Source: Adiantum capillus-veneris (Eukaryota > Streptophyta > Polypodiopsida > Polypodiales > Pteridaceae). From it: a stretch of 64,000 nucleotides of DNA. Location of the stretch: positions 106,216,855 through 106,280,854 of the forward strand of contig CM043943.1 of assembly GCA_014529385.2 (NCBI GenBank), read 5' to 3'. The translations under genes and the position numbers were made by a program. The notes under the pieces are model-generated. The model was not told the origin of the DNA and did not search any database. It saw only the letters and a list, made by a program, of their open reading frames with translations. Of this stretch, positions 41,049 to 53,384 are shown piece after piece. Every line of letters starts with the position of its first letter. Position 1 is the first letter of the stretch.

Positions 41049-42060
41049 TTTCAGAGGGCCTGAAGATCAAACCATTGATCTGATACTTGGAAGCACGCCA
41101 CCGAATCGGCCACCTTACCGTGTGAGCCGAGTATAGAATGAAAAGATTATGAACCCAGTGAAAGACCTCTTGGAAAAGGGTCTTGTCCAGCCTGGTACTT
41201 CATCGTATTGCTCTCCACTGTTGTTGGATTTGAAGAAAGACGGATCTTGGAGAATGTGCATCGATTATAGCGCTCTCAACAAAATAACTATCAAGAACAG
41301 ATTTCCGATTCCGAGGATCGATGATATACTCGGCAGGTTATAGGGATCCTCGTGCTTTAGCAAGATTGACTTGAAGAGTGGATATCATCATATCCGAATC
41401 GCGCCGGGAGACGTCTACAAGACAGCCTTTCGGACGACTTTTGGGTTATTTGAGTTTTTGGTGATGCCTTTTGGCTTAATCAATGCTCTTGCGACATTTA
41501 AGTGGATGATGGACATGATTTTTCAAGAGTACAGGCTATTTGTTGGCACTTTCTTTGATGATATCATTGTTTTCTCCAAGAATGAAGCAGAACACAGAGA
41601 TCATATGCTTCAGAGATACATTTTTTTTGGGACACTTTGTCTTAGCAACATGAGTGCAAATGGATCCGGCCAAGATAGACACTATTCGTGATTGGCCCAA
41701 TTTGAAGAATGTCCATGAAGTTGAAAGCTTCTTGGGACTGTGTTCGTACTACAGACGGTTCATTCGAAAGTTTGTAGAGGTTGCTTCTCTTTTGCATATC
41801 TTGATACAGAAAGGAGTCCCTTTCTCGTGGGGATCCACAAAGGTGATTGCTTGTCAGACATTGAAAGAGAAATTGACAGTTTTGACTTTGCCGGACTTGC
41901 AGAAGTCATTTGAAGTATTTTGTGATGCTTGTGGTCGTAGTCTCGGTGCCATCTTGATGCAAGAAGGCCATGTCATTGCCTACGAGAGCCGATTGTTCTC
42001 TAGGCCGGAGATGACAACACAAATATATGAGAAAGAGCTTTTGGCCAACTTACAGATGTC
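41049..42060 (+). pseudogene. Ty3-Y reverse transcriptase and RNase H start
   Basis: RT: DLLEKGLVQPGTSSYCSPLL, DGSWRMCIDYSALNKI, KIDLKSGYHHIRIAPGD and the catalytic FFDDIIVFSK. About 60 bases are missing around 41620, after which DPAKIDTIRDWPNLKNVHEV (the thumb/connection) follows. RNase H: FEVFCDACGRSLGAILMQEG with the first catalytic Asp. It breaks off at about 42060, before VHVQG. Confidence 0.8.
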
Positions 42061-42330
42061 GGCCGAGGGGCCTATGTGGGGGAGCAGGAGAGAGAGCCCA
42101 CTTGCTACTCTATGCAATGAGAGTGAAGGAGAAGAGGAGAGTGGCGCAGAAGAAGCTCACGCAGAGAGAAAACGTGAGAGAGAGAGAGAGCTCGTAGAAT
42201 TTTTGGGAAAAGCCACGCTATACACTTTTGGGCTTTACATTTGAGTATATGAGTAAGTGACTAGGGGGCCATTCACACTTGGGCCCCCTCACTTATAAGT
42301 ACAAGGCACTTAGGCCTTTATTCCCTAACA
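42061..42330 (-). repeat. Copia-like LTR fragment
   Basis: On the minus strand begins TGTTAGGGAATAAAGGCC and resembles in layout the Copia LTR starting TGTTGGGTTAAAGGCC. Purine-rich GAGAGAGA near 42175. Solo or truncated; no partner seen. Confidence 0.45.
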
Positions 42331-42364
42331 GCCTAAACCCTAAGAAGAACAAGTAACAGAAGAA

Positions 42365-42850
42365 GAAGTCCTACCAACTTATGGGGACCCCGTTGGATGG
42401 GGCCCAAGTGACAAAAGGATTAAAATAAAGCAGGACTTGCACACGAAAAAACTGATGACGTGGCAGATTTCTAAAAATTGCACTGGCATGATGATGTGGC
42501 AGGTTGTACGGATTTCCACATTTTGCGCTGGTTGATGACGTGGCAGCTGTACGGATTTCCGTGAGTTACGCTGATAGCTTTTTGGCTTTGCCTTTGGACC
42601 AGATGCTTTTGAGTTTGAAGGCTTTTCACTGTAATTGCTTTTTAGGCCAAGGGCCTTTAAATATGAGGCTAGGGTTCATTCTCTAGCATGCTTCCTGGAG
42701 AAGGTGCAAAGTCCCGAGTACCGGCTTGTACTGTGTTGATGCAATATAAAGAAATACCGAAAGGGGCGCCAAGGTTTGGGGCCAATACTCTCTAGGGTGG
42801 AAATCCGCCACTCTGTGTCGTGTGTCGTCTCCCTTTTTCAATTCAGTTGT
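42365..42850 (+). repeat. Ty3 LTR, third subfamily, with triplicated motif
   Basis: Has the family U5 phrase GAAATACCGAAAGGGGCGCC and GGGGCCAATACTCTCTAGGG, and three spaced copies of TGATGAYGTGGCAG at 42453, 42491 and 42534. Ends unclear. No primer site follows, so it is probably solo or truncated. Confidence 0.5.
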
Positions 42851-42859
42851 TATTAAAGC

Positions 42860-43283
42860 GCTAAAAGTCTGTTTAGTTTGTTCTTTTCTATTGGCACGTG
42901 GTGCTCGTCTTGTGACAATTTCAGATAGAGATCCTCGTTTTACTAGTTTGTTGTGGAGGGCAATCTTGGAGAATCTTGGTACTCGGTTACAATTCTTGTC
43001 CTCTTTCCACCCATAGACAGATGGGCAGTTGGAGATTGTGACTTCAGTGGTTTTGGATTTGTTGAAGTCTTACATCTCTGATCAGAAGGTTCAATGAGAG
43101 AAGTATTTGCCCTTGTTGGAGTTTACCTACAATAATTCAATGCATACATCTACGAGGAAGACGCCATTTGGGATCATCGCGGGTGCTTAGAAGGTTCCAC
43201 CTATTCTAAAGCACCAAGGATAAGATTTTTGAAGCAGTTCAATATATTTACAAAGGTGTGGGAGGCTCTTGAGAAGTCTCAAG
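42860..43283 (+). pseudogene. Ty3 integrase core, first part
   Basis: DRDPRFTSLLWRAILENLGTR then SSFHP-stop-TDGQ (second catalytic Asp region), VVLDLLKSYISDQKVQ and FTYNNSMHTSTRKTPFG with the region of the catalytic Glu altered. Stops at 43015 and elsewhere. It is cut at 43283 by Copia-A and resumes at 48809. Confidence 0.75.
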
Positions 43284-43543
43284 CGATGAGCGCGCGGCGG
43301 TGTGTGCAAGTGAAAGAGCATGCGAGGAAGTGCAGTGTGTAGAGAGGGGAGGCGAAGGCTAGCAAGAGAGGAAGTGCTAGCAGAAGAGAGGGCTTACGAT
43401 TTTGGGGAAAACTGAATAAGTGAGTTGTGGGTTTTCCCACTTTTATTATAAGTGACCTTTAAAAAATGTGTCCAAGTTCAATATGAACCTGGACAAAGTA
43501 TAAAAATGTACAAAAAGGGGTTATTTAGGCCTTTAACCCAACA
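43284..43543 (-). repeat. Copia-A 3' LTR
   Basis: 260 bp; on the minus strand TGTTGGGTTAAAGGCC to CGCGCTCATCG. Confidence 0.9.
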
Positions 43544-43578
43544 ACCTCCCACTTAAAGGCATAAATGGCGCCTTTAAG

Positions 43579-46500
43579 CTACGTGACTCCCACCATCTCT
43601 ATGCATAGATGATGTTGTGTTTTGGGTAAGCACTTAGTGAGAGCATCGGCTGGATTTTGTGATGTATGGACCTTAACCAATGTAATAAGGCCATTCTCAA
43701 GCACTTCTCGTATAACGTGATACCGCACATCAATATGCTTTGTGCGTGCATGAAACATGGCGTTCTTTGCCAGACATATGGCACTCTGTCTATCACAACC
43801 AAGCATAGGTGCCTTGGCAGGCAAACCAAACTCACTGCATAGGCGTGCTAACCAAATAGCTTCGTTGGAAGCTTGAGTGGTTGAAATATATTCAGCCTCT
43901 GTCGTAGACAATGCAACAATCTTTTGCAATTTAGAACACAATGAAACAACACCTCCCGCAAGAGTAAATATAGCCACTTGTGGATTTCCGTGTATCCACA
44001 TCACCAGCCATGTCAGAGTCACAAAATCCTTTCAATTCCATTGGTCCTTTACCATAGCAGAGGCATTTGTTTTTAGTCCCTTTCAAGTACCTCATAATGG
44101 ACTTCACTGCATCCCAATGCAGCCTGCCTGGATTAGCCATAAACCGGCTCACAACTCCCACTGCATGGGCTATGTCAGGCCTAGTAGCAACCATAGCATA
44201 CATAAGTGAACCACAAGCTGAAGCATAAGGCACACTTTGCATGTCATTGGCTTCTTCCTTTGACTTGGGACAATCATCCTTGGAGATCTTGACATATGCA
44301 CATCAAGAGGCTTTGCTTCAGCCATGTTAAATCTGTCCAGCACCTTTTCAATGTACTTCTCTTGCGACAAATACAATAGGCGCTTGTCTCTTTGCCGTGT
44401 AACACGCACTCCAAGTATATGTTCAGCTGCCCCAGGGTCTTTCATTGAAAACGCAGATTTCAGCTGTCCTTTAAGAGCATCAACAGTGCTTCTTTTCTTT
44501 GCAGCTATCAACATATCGTCTACATAGAGCACAAGAATGATCGGGCTGCCATCCTCATCTCATTTGGTATACAAACAATGGTCTGCATGGCTTCTTTTGT
44601 AACCATGTTTAAGCATGAAGCGATCAAACTTCTTGTACCACTGTCTACATGATTGTTTCAGTCCATACAAGCTTCTATTGAGCATACATACCAAATGTTC
44701 CTTGTCAGGGATAACAAAACCCTCGAATTGCTTCATGTAAAGCTCTTCTTCCACATCACCATGCAAGAAAGCGGTATGTACATCCATTTGGTCCATTTCC
44801 AAAAATCAAGAGCAGCCACAATGGCAAACAATATACGCAAAGTGGTCATCTTCACAACAGGAGAGAACACTTCCTGAAAGTCTATGCCCTTGGTTTGAAC
44901 ATATCCCTTTGCCACAAGCCTTGCCTTATACTTGGGTTTTGCATCAACAGTTTTGATTTTATACACCCATTTGTTAGGAATAGCCTTCCTTCCTTTGGGC
45001 ACTTCAACCAAATCCCAAGTATGATTAGCATGCAAAGCTTTAATCTCTTCCTGCATAGCAAGCTCCCACTTGTTGCTGTGCTCACATGTCTTTGCCTCTT
45101 TATACGTAAGAGGCTCTCCCTCATCTGTCAACATAATGTAATGGAAAGAGGGGTCATATCGACTCACAGGTCATCTTTGATGAGTAGACCGCCTCACCCA
45201 ATGATCCACATTATCCGGCAATGGGTTTACATCAGGTGGCACTACAAAATCATCAACAATGGGTTGCTGTACATTATTTTCAGCACCATTTTCAGCACAA
45301 TTTTCAGCATTGTTTCTTGGCTGCAAATGCCCTTCAGGAGCCTCAATTTGCTGTCCAACATCATCTGGCTCAAACACCACTGGATCAATTACATTTTCAG
45401 CCATTTGTGGTGCATCCTGAGGGTCAAAAATAGGCCTAACAGGTGGCTGGTCATGCTGAAATTTCACCCTTTTATGGTCATGCTTTGAGGCACAATTGTT
45501 TTGAAGCAGCCTTGCCTCATTAAAAACAACATCCCGGCTGCATACAACCCGTTTGAGCTGAGGCAACCAAATCATGTAACCCATTTCGCCTTCTTCACCA
45601 TATCCCATGAAGAGGCCTTTAATGGACTTCGCATCTAGTTTTCTCCTCAACTCCGGTCTTACATGCACAAAAGCTTCGCAACCAAAAATGCGTAAGTGAT
45701 CATATGAAGCAGGCTTGCAGACCAAACCTCTTCAGGGATGTCACCTTTCAAAGACATGTGAGGGGATCGATTGTATATATGCACTGTAGTTTTCAAAGCT
45801 TCTCCCCAAAATCCATGAGAGAGATTAGCTGTGGATAGCATGCATCTCACCCTCTCACAAAGTGTCCTATTGAATCTTTCAGCCACACCATTAGAAGAGG
45901 GGCTGTATGGCACAGTAAGCTCCCTCTTAATGCCCAAATTTTCACAAAACTTGTTAAATTCAGCACTTGTGTACTCCCCCCATTGTCTGTACGCAAGCAT
46001 TTTAGCTTTCTACCAGTTTGGGTGGTCACAAATGCATGAAATCTCTTAAACGTAGCAAAGGCTTCATCCTTAGACTTAAGCAAATAAACCCAAATTTTCC
46101 TAGAATGATCATCAACAAAGGAGACAAAATAACATGCACCACCCATAGACTTAGTAGGCATGCTACATACATCGGAATGTACAAGATCAAGCACACAAGA
46201 TTTACGAGAGACACCAGAGTAATAAGAACGCTTTACTTGCTTGCCATATTGACATTCATTACAAAAGTCAAGCTTTGTGTCTTTAGCATCAAGCTTGTTC
46301 AAAGTACAAAGCTTAGAAAGGCCCTTTTGGCTCATATGGCCAAGCCTCTTGTGCCACAACTCCATGTGAGAGTTAATTTCAGCCAATGCAATAAACTTGC
46401 CCAACACGGCCTTTCCATGCATGCAGTAAAGTGTTCCTTTCTTTGTGCCCTTTACAATCAGCCTTGAGCCTTTGGTCATTTTCCATGACCCTCTCTCAAA

Positions 46501-47232
46501 CAAGATGCTGTAACCATGCATATCCATCTGACCAACAAAAAGCAGACTCTTCTTGATTCCCGGCACATATCGAACATCATGCAAGACAAGCTCATTTGTG
46601 CCATCTATGGAGAGATGCACAGTGCCAATACCCTCAATGGAACATGCATGATTGTTTCCAAGGTATACATGGCCACGCTTGCCTGCATCAAAAGTAGAGA
46701 AACACTCCTTGATAGGAGTCACATGAAATGAAGTGCCGGAATCAACAAGCCATGTCTGGGACAATGCATCATTGAGAGTCAACAAAGCATCAATAAGATC
46801 ACTCTTGGTGATCTGTATGTCCCGTGAATGAACATTTAGAGAGGCATCAAAGTCATAAGGATCATCATCTGACAAAGTGGCACACAAGATGTCCTCTACA
46901 TCTGACAGCTCTTCAATCACGACACTAGAAGCCACATTGGCCTTCTCTTTGTCCTTTGAGCTATCCTGTGCATCTGCCTTGACTTCCTTCTTCTCTTTCT
47001 TTTTGTCTCCGCCATTCTTTTTTCTTTCTAGCTCAGCTTTATAGTACCTGCAATCGGGTTTCTTGTGACCTTTTCTGCCACATTGATAGCAAGTCACATC
47101 ACCCTTGCCTTTGCTTGCATTTCCCCTTTCTTTACTCTTACTCTTACTCCTTTGTGCATAAGCATTCTTCTTTTCTGTCCTGCCTCTAACCATGTTGGCA
47201 GAGCTGCCTCCCTCTCCACTTGCTTTCTTCAT
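43579..47232 (-). pseudogene. Copia-A pol: protease, integrase, RT, RNase H
   Basis: In order on the minus strand: knuckle CYQCGRKGHKKPDC; protease WLVDSGTSFHVTP; LWHKRLGHMSQKGL; integrase HSDVCSMPTKSMGG and FVDDHSRKIWVYL, then SSNGVAERFNRTL; RT KARLVAKGYVQTKGIDFQE, AFLHGDVEEELYMKQ and the catalytic LYVDDMLIA; RNase H GSLMYAMVATRPDIAHAVG, ALSTTEAEYIS and KHIDVRYHVIREV. Frame changes near 45985 (after DNGG), 45725, 44800, 44290 and 44000; in-frame stops near 45170 and 44560. Single-polyprotein architecture as in plant Copia. Confidence 0.9.
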
Positions 47233-47782
47233 TCAAGATGGAACCCCTAACACCATCAAAGGTCAAATTGGGGTTTTTGGACAACGAAACCACCAAAGTT
47301 TCCCATGACTCAGGTAAGGTCATAAGCAAGAAGATAGCTTTCAGCTTATCATCAAAAGGGGGCAAGCCAGAATCCTGTAACTGCGACAAAGTACCTGCGA
47401 ATAATGACAAGTGCTCTGCCGCGCTCTTGGATACATCTAGTTGCATGCCAACAAATTTTCGCATCAAGTGCACCTGGTTGACAGGCGTTGTATTTTCATA
47501 CATTCCCTTTAACTTCTCCCACACATCAAAAGCAGTCGTGAGATCTTTCACATCAATGACGGTCTCATCGATCATGGCCATTTTAATGTATGTAACGGCC
47601 TTCCTGTTCATACTAACCCATGCTTCATCTGTCATATTCTGTGGCTTCACCTGTTCTAGTGCCCCTTCGCAATCCTTAAGAAATAGGATTCCTTGAATGT
47701 TGTCTTTCCAAAGATCAAAACTTGTACCATCGAACCTCCTAATCTTGAAGAGGTTCTTCACATCTGAAGAAGATGAGGCCAT
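47190..47782 (-). pseudogene. Copia-A gag
   Basis: Starts MASSSSDVKNLFKIRRFDG. Carries the Copia gag series: FDLWKDNIQGILFLKDCEG, VNQVHLMRKFVGMQLD, FDDKLKAIFLLMTLPESWE. A frameshift near 47215 separates it from the knuckle and pol frame. Confidence 0.85.
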
Positions 47783-48528
47783 AATTGCACGAAATGAGAG
47801 GGATAATACGCTCAATTTTTGGGCAAAATGCGCAAAAATCGGAGTATAGCCTCACAGAGATGTGCACTACAGCTCCAAATGGTCAAAGGAGCAATTTGGG
47901 GCAAAATAGGACGATTTGGGCACAAAATTCAATTTCTGAAATTTATGCGCAGGAAATTTCAGCGAGCGAATTTGTGCTTGAAAACAACGAATTTAGTTTT
48001 TTTTAGCCTCAGAAGACATACATAATGCTAATACACAGCCTTCAGAAGCATGTAAGCGCAAAAGCCCCAAGTTGTAGCATCAAAATTGCATGAAATTGAG
48101 CCACAAATGGTCATACATCGACAAAATTTGTCAAATGTGCGTAGATTGCATCGATTTGCACTTTCCCAAATGTAATTGCACCATAAAAACACTTGCAAAA
48201 ACTTGCGTAAATTTGAAATTTGCTTAAAACATTTGTTTTAGGGCTTGTTTTTCGGCAATTTCAGGGTTTTCGGGTAGTCGGGACTTAGCAAAAGTATTCC
48301 CACATCTTAATACATCATTTGCAAAACCTGTATTTTCGCTGTCATAACCTGTAATTTCCTGTTTTTGACCTAATTTCAGCCTGTTTTAGGTCAATTTGGG
48401 TTGCTGAGAGCTCTCTAGTGTGCGGGGACGAGTCCTTTGGTGACGAAATTGCAAAATCTCGCGATAAAGTTGACCTTCTTGGCTGAAATTCAGCGTTTGT
48501 TGCAGGTTTGGGGGCAAACCCTAATTGG
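47783..48528 (-). other. Copia-A leader
   Basis: Untranslated region between primer site and gag; no coding signal. Confidence 0.7.
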
Positions 48529-48539
48529 GCTCTGATACC
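48529..48539 (-). other. Copia-A primer-binding site
   Basis: GGTATCAGAGC on the minus strand, three bases from the LTR. Confidence 0.8.
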
Positions 48540-48542
48540 GGT

Positions 48543-48808
48543 TGATGAGCGCGCAGCGGTGTGTGCAAGTGAAAGAGCACGCGAGGAAGTGCAGTGTGTG
48601 TGCAGAGAGGGAAGGCGAAGGCCAGCACGAGAGGAAGCGCTAGCAGAAGAGAGAGGGCTCACGTTTTTGGGGAAAACGCAATAAGTGAGTTTTGGGTTTT
48701 CTCACTTTTATTATAAGTGACCTTTAAAAAATGTGTCCAAGTTCAATATGAACCCGGACAAAGTATAAAAATGTACAAAAAGGGGTTATTTAGGCCTTTA
48801 ACCCAACA
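48543..48808 (-). repeat. Copia-A 5' LTR
   Basis: 266 bp; on the minus strand TGTTGGGTTAAAGGCC to GCGCGCTCATCA. Confidence 0.9.
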
Positions 48809-49087
48809 TCAAGCAAGGCATAAGAAGGGAGCTGACAAGCATTGACGTGACTACAGTTGAAGGAAGAGGATTGGGTGCTTTTACGGTTTGAGAAGGCACG
48901 CCTACGGAAACGAAAGGGTAAGGAGCGATTTTTCCTTAAGTTGAGTATGAGATAGTATAGCCCTTTCCAGATTCAGGAAAAGATAAATGAGATACAATGC
49001 ATTTTAGTGAGTCTATCGAAATTTTTCAAAGGTAAGGTGCCAATGGATAGGGAGCCTGAGGAGCAACCTAAAGTGGAAGAGACAGAG
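48809..49087 (+). pseudogene. Ty3 integrase, C-terminal part
   Basis: EEDWVLLRFEKARLRKRKGK then SPFQIQEKINE, the GPY/F-type C-terminal region of chromoviral integrase. Ends KVPMDREPEEQPKVEETE where Copia-B is inserted. A 5-base target duplication from Copia-A is at its start. Confidence 0.8.
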
Positions 49088-49348
49088 TGTTGGGTTAAAG
49101 GCCTAAATAACCCCTTTTTGTACATTTTTATATTGAACCTGGACACATGTTTTAAAGGTCACTTATAATAAAAGTGGGAAAACCCAAAACTCACTTATTG
49201 AGTTTTCCCCAAAAACGTGAGCTCTCTCTCTCTCGCTCTTCGTTCTGCTAGCGCTTTCTCTCCTGTTGGCTTTCGCCACCCCTCTCTGCACACACACTGC
49301 ACATCTTCGCGTGCTCTATCACTTGCACACACCGCCGCGCGCTCATCA
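49088..49348 (+). repeat. Copia-B 5' LTR
   Basis: 261 bp, TGTTGGGTTAAAGGCC to GCGCTCATCA. Differs from the 3' LTR by two indels (about 20 bp missing near 49133, about 15 bp extra near 49170) and point changes. Confidence 0.9.
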
Positions 49349-49350
49349 AT

Positions 49351-49362
49351 TGGTATCAGAGC
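49351..49362 (+). other. Copia-B primer-binding site
   Basis: TGGTATCAGAGC, perfect consensus, two bases from the LTR. Confidence 0.9.
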
Positions 49363-49864
49363 CAGATTAGGGTTTCAGAAGCTTTGCGCAGGTGGTTGGA
49401 CAGCAGGCAAAAGGCTTCTCTCGCGTTAAATTTCCGCTTTCATCGCGAAGCCCCTTGCTTCCAGTGTCACCTAGGGTGATTAGGGTTTCCAAAACAGCCT
49501 AAAACAGGCTAAAATTAGGTCAAAACAGGTAAAAACCAAAACATTACAGGTCAAAACAGCAAAACGCATGTGTTCTAAATCGATTCCCGTGAATGCCCCT
49601 TGCTTTTCCCACTCAAAACAGATCCATTTGATGCAAATTGATGCGCCAAAACAGTAAATTTGCAGAAAATTCAGAATTGAACTGTTTTATGTACACAAAT
49701 TGAGGTTTATGTACGCCTTTTGTGGGTTTATACAAGTACGTATTGGGGATACTTGTTAATTGCTGAAATTTTCAGCATATTGTATGCAACGTGCGGTACA
49801 TTGTGATCACTGGAAATTTTCAGATTTTGTGTAGACACTTTCTGTTGCATTTTTATCTGTGCAA
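49363..49864 (+). other. Copia-B leader
   Basis: Non-coding, with repeated CAAAACAG-like words (about 49490-49560). Confidence 0.7.
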
Positions 49865-51031
49865 ATGGCCTCTACTTCCTCGACGTCTGATGCCAAGAGC
49901 TTGATGGAAATCAAGCGATTTGACGGTACAGGTTTCGACCAATGGCTGGATAGGATGCAGGGGATTTTGTTCCTCAAGGATTGTGAGGACGCCCTTTTGG
50001 CTGTAAAGCTTGAGGATATGCCGGATGAGGATTGGGCCAAGATCAACAAGAGGGCAAAGGCCTATATCAAAATGGCTGTGACCGATGACATTCTGGTGGA
50101 CATAAAGGGCTTGGACACTGCACATGCAATTTGGCATAAGTTGAAGGCCACTTATGAGAATGCCACCCTTGTGAATCAGGTGCATTTGATGCGCAAACTG
50201 GTGAACATGATGCTTGACGAAGCCAAGTCGGCTTTTGAGCACTTAATTGTTTTCACCAGTGTTATGAGTCAGCTACAGGATACTGGGCTTCAACCTTTTG
50301 ATGATAAGTTAAAAGCCATATTTTTGTTGATGACTTTGCCAGACTCTTGGGAAACGCTTGTGGTTTCTTTGAGTAATAGCCCCAACCTCACATATGATGC
50401 CATCTTAAATGAGGAAATTAGACGCAAGTCTAGTGGTGGGGAAGGTGACAGTTCTGCTTACAATGCGAGAGGCAGAAGTCAAAAGCAAAATACAGGTACC
50501 AAGACTCAAAACAGGAGCAAAAGCAAGTTTAGGGATAAGGATGTGACTTGTTACCAGTGTGGCAGAAAAGGCCATAAGAAGCCAGTTTGCAGGTATTTCA
50601 AGAAAGAGCAGGAAAGAAAGAAGGAATCACAGGAGAAGAAGAAGACAGAGGATAAGAAAGGGGAAAAATCAGCAGGTACCTCCTCCAAGGATTCGGAGAC
50701 TGTCAATGTATCCTCTAGTGTGGTTATCACAGAGTTATCGGACAGTGAGGAGATCTTGGTTGCAACTTCATGCCCCTCAGATTTTGTTGTAGCAAATACA
50801 GAAGACATGCTTATCTTACGTAGAGATGTCATTGATGCATTGCTAAGTGCAAATGATTGCCTTACACAGTCTTGGATAGTAGATTCGGGTGCCTCATTTC
50901 ATGTGACTCCATGTGTGGAGTGTTTTGCTTCTTATCATGTAGGCAAGTATGGCAAGGTTTACCTTGGGGATAACCATGCTTGTGACATTGAAGGAATGGG
51001 CACTGTGCGCTTGGCATTAAACAATGGCTAA
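49865..51031 (+). pseudogene. Copia-B gag and protease
   Basis: Open for about 388 codons from MASTSSTSDAKSLMEIKRFDG. Gag domain: FDQWLDRMQGILFLKDCED, VNQVHLMRKLVNMMLD, FDDKLKAIFLLMTLPDSWE. Then the knuckle CYQCGRKGHKKPVC, a Lys/Glu-rich stretch and the protease active site SWIVDSGASFHVTP. A TAA at 51029 ends the frame inside the protease; the reading continues beyond it (LKDVRYVPGIKKSLL). The upstream ATG at 49859 is also possible. Confidence 0.85.
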
Positions 51032-51290
51032 GAGTTTATGCTTAAAGATGTAAGGTATGTACCAGGCATCAAGAAGAGTCTATTGTCTGTTTGGCTAGAT
51101 GGATGCACAGGGTTATACAACCATTTTTGCTGGGGGTTCATGGAAGTTGCTTAAGGGATCAATGCTCATTGTCAAGGGATGCAAGAGTGGTACATTGTAC
51201 TATTTACATGGCAAAGCTTTGCCTGGCAAGTTTCTTGCAGTGGCCGAAGTTGCTTCTCATTTGGAGTTGTGACACAAAAGACTTGGCCAT
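51032..51290 (+). pseudogene. Copia-B protease end and pre-integrase zone
   Basis: Continues the polyprotein with a frameshift near 51085 and a TGA at 51271 replacing the Trp of LWHKRLGHMSQKG. Confidence 0.8.
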
Positions 51291-53384
51291 ATGAGCCAGA
51301 AGGGACTTGATGTGCTCTCCTCTTTGAAGAGGGTTGATGTAAAGGGCACCAAGTTAGATTTTTGTAATGATTGTTTGTATGGTAAACAAAAGAAGTCTTC
51401 TTATTATTCTGGTGTCTCGCGCAAAGCTAATGCTCTTGATTTAATTCACTCCGATGTATGTTCAATGCCTGTTAAGTCTTTTGGCGGTGCATTATACTTT
51501 GTTACATTCATTGATGATTGCACTAGGAAAGGCTGGGCATATTTGTTAAAGAATAAGAGTGAGACATTTAATGCATTTAAGAGGTTTCATGCTTTTGTGA
51601 GCACGCAAAAGGGTAGTAAGCTTAAATATCTGAGATCTGACAATGGGGGGGAGTACACGTCTGCTGAATTTCAGCGTTATTGCGAAGAATATGGGATTAA
51701 AAGGGAGTTGACAGCCCCTTATAATCCATCTTCTAATGGTGTGGCTGAGAGGTATAACCGTACTTTACGTGAGAGAGTGCGTTGCATGTTGTCGACGGCT
51801 AATCTCCCTCATAGGTTTTGGGGAGAGGCTTTGAAAACTGCAGTTCATGTACGCAATCGCTCTCCTAACAATACGCTGAAAAATGACATTCCAGAGGAGG
51901 TTTGGTCTGGCAAACCTGCCTCTTATGATCATTTGAGGGTGTTTGGCTGCGAGGCTTTTGTCCATGTTCGTAATGACTTGAGGACAAAGCTAGATGCTAA
52001 GTCCATCCAAGGACTCTTCCTAGGTTATGGGGAAGAGGGTGAAATGGGCTACAGGATATGGTTGCCTCAGTTTAAGAGGGTAGTACGCAGCCGAGATGTA
52101 GTGTTCAATGAGGCTAAATTGCTGAAAAATGCTACATCTTCTGAAATTGACAAGAAATCGATCAAATTTCAGTCTCTCTTGCCACCTATTGATGTTGAAA
52201 AAGAGCCTCAGGATGCATTACCGCAAGCTGAAATTGATAATCAGCCGGTTAACCGTGAGCCAGAAGAGGTAGGACATGATTTAGATGCACCAAATGAGGA
52301 TGGACAGCCACCTGTCATGGCTGAAAATGATTTTCAGCAGCATGAGCATGCTGAAAATGAGTTGCCTCCTGATGTAGAACCTGTGCCTGAGAATGTAGAT
52401 CATTGGGTACGCAGGTCTACTCGTGTCAGAAGGTTGATACAGTGCTTTGACCCCTCTTTGCATCATGTTATGTTGACAGATGAGGGTGAGCCTCTTACAT
52501 ATAAAGAGGCAAAATCATGTGAGTTAAGCAGTAAGTGGGAGCTTGCGATGCAAGAGGAAATCAAATCTTTGCATGCAAACAATACTTGGGATCTTGTGCC
52601 ATTGCCTAAAGGAAGAAAGGCTCTTCCTAACAAATGGGTTTACAAGGTCAAATGTGTTGATGGAAAGCCCAAGTTTAAAGCAAGGTTAGTTGCCAAAGGG
52701 TATGCACAGAAAGAGAGGATTGACTTTCAAGAGATCTTTTCTGCTGTTGTAAAGCTTACGACATTGCGTGTCCTTTTTGCTCTCATTGCAGTGCTTGACT
52801 TAGAATTGAATCAAATGGATGTAAAAACAACTTTTCTTCATGGTGACATTGATGAAGATATCTACATGAAGCAACCTGAGGGTTTTGTAGTTCTTGATAG
52901 AAAGGAACTTGTATGCAAACTAAGAAAAGCACTGTATGGTTTGAGGCAGTCATCACGTCAGTGGTACAAAAAGTTTGATACTTTTATGCTGTCTCAAGGC
53001 TTTAAACGCAGCCATTCAGACCATTGTTTGTATACAAAGAAGGATAATGATGGAAGTCCTATAATCTTTGTGCTATATGTAGATGATATGTTGATTGCTG
53101 GGAAGCATAAGTCTACCATTGATGCTCTTAAACGTCAGTTGAATTTAGCTTTTGCAATGAAGGATTTAGGTGATGCTGAGCACATCTTGGGCATGAGAAT
53201 CAAGAGAGACAGAAAGCTGAAATTGCTCTTCTTATCTCAAGAAAAGTACATTGCTAAAGTACTTGACAGGTTTAACATGGTTGAAGCTAAGTCACTTGGA
53301 GTACCTTTACCTCCACACACAAAACTTAGCAAAGCCGATTGCCCAAAGTGGCAGACTTGTCAAAGAGCTTGGTATGCCTGCTAG
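51291..53384 (+). pseudogene. Copia-B integrase and reverse transcriptase
   Basis: Open for 697 codons. Integrase: LDFCNDCLYGKQ, HSDVCSMPVKSFGG (catalytic Asp), KYLRSDNGGEYTS (second Asp), NPSSNGVAERYNRTL (catalytic Glu). Linker to DHWVRRSTRVRR. RT: HANNTWDLVPLPKGRK, NKWVYKVKCVDGKPKFKARL, NQMDVKTTFLHGD, the catalytic FVLYVDDMLIAG and LGDAEHILGMRI. All catalytic residues visible are kept. The frame ends after SKADCPK at a deletion joining RT to the last part of RNase H. The polyprotein start lies upstream, so the ATG at 51291 is internal. Confidence 0.92.

Larger units (their letters stand above)
43284..48808 (-). mobile_element. Copia-A, full-length Ty1/Copia element
   Basis: 5525 bp with LTRs 43284-43543 and 48543-48808 and a perfect TCAAG duplication (43279-43283 and 48809-48813), inserted in Ty3 integrase. 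Minus-strand order: primer site, leader, gag, protease, integrase, RT, RNase H, polypurine tract GTGGGAGGT, LTR. All domains are present but with at least six frameshifts or stops. Same family as Copia-B. Confidence 0.93.

Noticed and set aside
42860-43283. Integrase piece as direct continuation of the fragment ending at 38388
   Set aside because: About 30 codons between TVIDRFCKQT and DRDPRF cannot be placed with certainty and no target duplication links the two sides.
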